Part shown: in pieces, positions 4,713 to 6,372 of the stretch
How positions within the stretch are numbered: the stretch's first letter is position 1
Layout of the letters: each line of letters starts with the position of its first letter
Source: Vulcanimicrobiota bacterium
GTDB lineage: Bacteria; Vulcanimicrobiota; Vulcanimicrobiia; Vulcanimicrobiales; Vulcanimicrobiaceae
Direction of reading: 5' to 3'
Length of the DNA stretch: 6,372 nt
Assembly (NCBI GenBank): GCA_019237435.1
Contig: JAFAHB010000097.1
Span: 1-6,372 of the forward strand
Notes under the pieces: model-generated
Databases searched by the model: none
Told to the model about the DNA's origin: nothing
What the model saw: only the letters and a program-made list of their open reading frames with translations
Made by a program: the position numbers and the translations under genes

Positions 4713-6372
4713 ATGCCCGAGAAACCTGAAAGCACCATCGTGCCCGCCAACCTGATCGGCGTTCTGCCGTTGCAGGAAGCCGTGCTCTTCCCTCACACGG
4801 TCATTCCGCTCGCCGTTGTAAAGAAACCCGGCATTCAGCTCGTGGAAGAGGCGCTTCGCGAGGGTAAGCCGATCGGATTGGTGGTTCTGAAAGATCGCGA
4901 GATCGAGGACCCGGGGCCCGACGACGTGCAGCGAATCGGGACCATCGGCGTCATTCAAAAGATGCTGAAGGTCCCCGATGGGACGCTGCGTTGCATCGTT
5001 GCCGGTCAGCAAGTTTTCAAGATCGAGCAGTTCACTCAAGTGTCGCCCTACCTGGTCGCCGAGTATGCCGAGTTGCCCGACAAGACCGTCGAGAACGAAG
5101 AGCTCGTCGCAATGCAGCGCAATCTCGCCGGGCTATTTCAAAAGCTGCTCTCCTATCTGCCGCAAGCGCCGCGTGAGATGGAGATGGAGGTCGCGAACAT
5201 CACCGATCCGGTGGTTCTGACGTATTTCGTCGCCTCGACGATGCGTTTGGAGACCGCGGATCGCCAAGCGCTGCTGGAAGAACGCGATACGGCCAAGCGG
5301 ATGCGCAAGCTCACGCTCCTGCTCACCAAAGAGCTGGAAGTCGTCGAGCTCGGGCACAAGATTCAGAGCGACATTCAGCGTGAGATGGAAAAGAATCAGC
5401 GCGAGTTTTACTTGCGCCAGCAGTTGCGGGCGATTCAGGAGGAGCTCGGCGAGGTGGATCCGCAACAGGCGGAAACAAACGAGCTTCGGTCCAAGATCGA
5501 CGCAGCCGCGATGCCCGACGAAGTGAAGAAGGCCGCCGATCGCGAGCTCGAACGCCTTTCCCGCGTGCCTCAAGCGAGCCCCGAGTACGGTGTCATCAGA
5601 ACGTATCTTGACTGGCTCGTCACGCTGCCTTGGAATGCGGAAACCGCCGATCATATCGATATCAAAGCGGCGCGCACAATCCTCGACGAGGATCACTACG
5701 ACCTCGAGAAAATCAAAGATCGCATCGTCGAGTATCTCGCGGTCGGAAAGCTCAAGAAGCGGCTCACGGGACCGATTCTGTGTTTCGTCGGACCGCCGGG
5801 TGTCGGAAAGACGTCTCTCGGACAATCGATCGCGCGCGCGATGGGTCGAAAATTCGTGCGCTTGTCGGTCGGAGGGGTTCACGACGAAGCCGAGATCCGC
5901 GGCCACCGCCGCACCTACATCGGAGCCATGCCCGGCACCATCGTGCGCGCGATTCGCGATGCGGGTACGCGCAATCCCGTCATGATGATCGACGAGATCG
6001 ATAAAGTAGGCTCGGACTTCCGCGGCGATCCGCAGTCGGCGCTGCTCGAAGTCCTCGATCCGGAACAAAACGTCCATTTTCGCGACCACTATCTCGACCT
6101 GCCCTTCGATCTGTCGCAAGTGCTGTTCATTTGCACGGCGAACACGCTCGATACGATCTCGCCGCCGCTGCGCGATCGCATGGAGATCATCACGCTTGCG
6201 GGCTACACCGAGCTCGAAAAGCTGCAGATCGCCAAGCGCTATCTGCTCAAGAAGCAGCGCGAAAACAACGGCTTGCGCGAATCTCAGGCGCAAATCAGCG
6301 ATCAAGCGATTCGCGCGATCATCAACGACTACACGCGTGAGGCCGGCGTTCGCAACCTCGAGCGCGAGATCG
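4713..6372 (+). CDS. lon: ATP-dependent protease La (Lon), N-terminal 553 residues
   Basis: The 5' two-thirds of lon; the frame is open to the window edge, so the Ser-Lys protease domain lies outside. Lon unfolds and degrades damaged and regulatory proteins in the cytoplasm as a hexamer. The substrate-binding N domain spans about 14-205, opening with VLPLQEAVLFP. A helical coiled linker follows, with MEKNQREFYLRQQLRAIQEE in the middle, and the AAA+ module starts near 315. Walker A is GPPGVGKT at 360-367, Walker B MMIDEID with Asp427-Glu428, sensor 1 Asn477 in TANT, the arginine finger Arg489 in DRME, and sensor 2 Arg547 in GVRNLEREI. These lie 4-5 residues from their E. coli Lon equivalents, so the length is standard. 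ATG 4713 is the natural start: 5 bases after hsp20, with only a weak AAGAA ahead, suggesting translation coupled to hsp20. No frameshift is seen. Confidence 0.97.
   Translation, partial: MPEKPESTIVPANLIGVLPLQEAVLFPHTVIPLAVVKKPGIQLVEEALREGKPIGLVVLKDREIEDPGPDDVQRIGTIGVIQKMLKVPDGTLRCIVAGQQVFKIEQFTQVSPYLVAEYAELPDKTVENEELVAMQRNLAGLFQKLLSYLPQAPREMEMEVANITDPVVLTYFVASTMRLETADRQALLEERDTAKRMRKLTLLLTKELEVVELGHKIQSDIQREMEKNQREFYLRQQLRAIQEELGEVDPQQAETNELRSKIDAAAMPDEVKKAADRELERLSRVPQASPEYGVIRTYLDWLVTLPWNAETADHIDIKAARTILDEDHYDLEKIKDRIVEYLAVGKLKKRLTGPILCFVGPPGVGKTSLGQSIARAMGRKFVRLSVGGVHDEAEIRGHRRTYIGAMPGTIVRAIRDAGTRNPVMMIDEIDKVGSDFRGDPQSALLEVLDPEQNVHFRDHYLDLPFDLSQVLFICTANTLDTISPPLRDRMEIITLAGYTELEKLQIAKRYLLKKQRENNGLRESQAQISDQAIRAIINDYTREAGVRNLEREI

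Noticed and set aside
5133..6305. A 390-codon open frame on the minus strand across lon
   Set aside because: It lies wholly opposite the unmistakable lon coding sequence. Its translation is rich in Arg, Asp, Leu and Val with no family motif, as expected from the complement of GC-rich coding DNA.

Overview
The window is a GC-rich bacterial chromosome segment (roughly 60% G+C by eye) carrying ordinary, densely packed core genes. I see no mobile element, CRISPR array, tRNA or rRNA. The gene styles (a two-subunit 2-oxoacid:ferredoxin oxidoreductase, a CobB-type sirtuin, Hsp20 next to Lon) and Shine-Dalgarno sites in front of two genes indicate a bacterium. The phylum cannot be fixed from the sequence; a little-cultured GC-rich lineage is possible but is only a guess.

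Layout. (1) Bases 1-2290, plus strand: the 3' end of korA, complete korB (ATGA overlap), and a class III sirtuin whose start lies inside the end of korB. These three read as one translationally coupled operon. (2) Bases 2243-3589, minus strand: a 12-helix APC-superfamily amino acid transporter, convergent with the sirtuin and overlapping its 3' end by 48 bases. (3) Bases 3590-3733: a divergent intergenic region. It contains a short minus-strand reading frame running into the transporter start (possibly a gene remnant) and one arm of a perfect 9-base inverted repeat around the start of the next gene. (4) Bases 3734-4261, plus strand: a small, apparently exported protein of unknown family. (5) Bases 4318-6372, plus strand: an Hsp20 small heat-shock protein 5 bases upstream of the ATP-dependent protease Lon, which runs off the window after the AAA+ module.

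How the genes work together. KorAB oxidatively decarboxylates a 2-oxoacid, probably 2-oxoglutarate, to an acyl-CoA (succinyl-CoA) with reduction of ferredoxin. The coupled sirtuin carries the Tyr-x-x-Arg signature associated with removal of acidic acyl groups such as succinyl-lysine. This suggests an operon that both makes a reactive acyl-CoA and encodes a deacylase for the protein damage or regulation it causes. Hsp20 and Lon form a second functional unit for holding and degrading unfolded proteins. The most interesting points are the korAB-sirtuin coupling, the sirtuin's altered zinc site, the orphan exported protein with its start-flanking inverted repeat, and the possible remnant frame ahead of the transporter. 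I found no clearly new multi-gene system.
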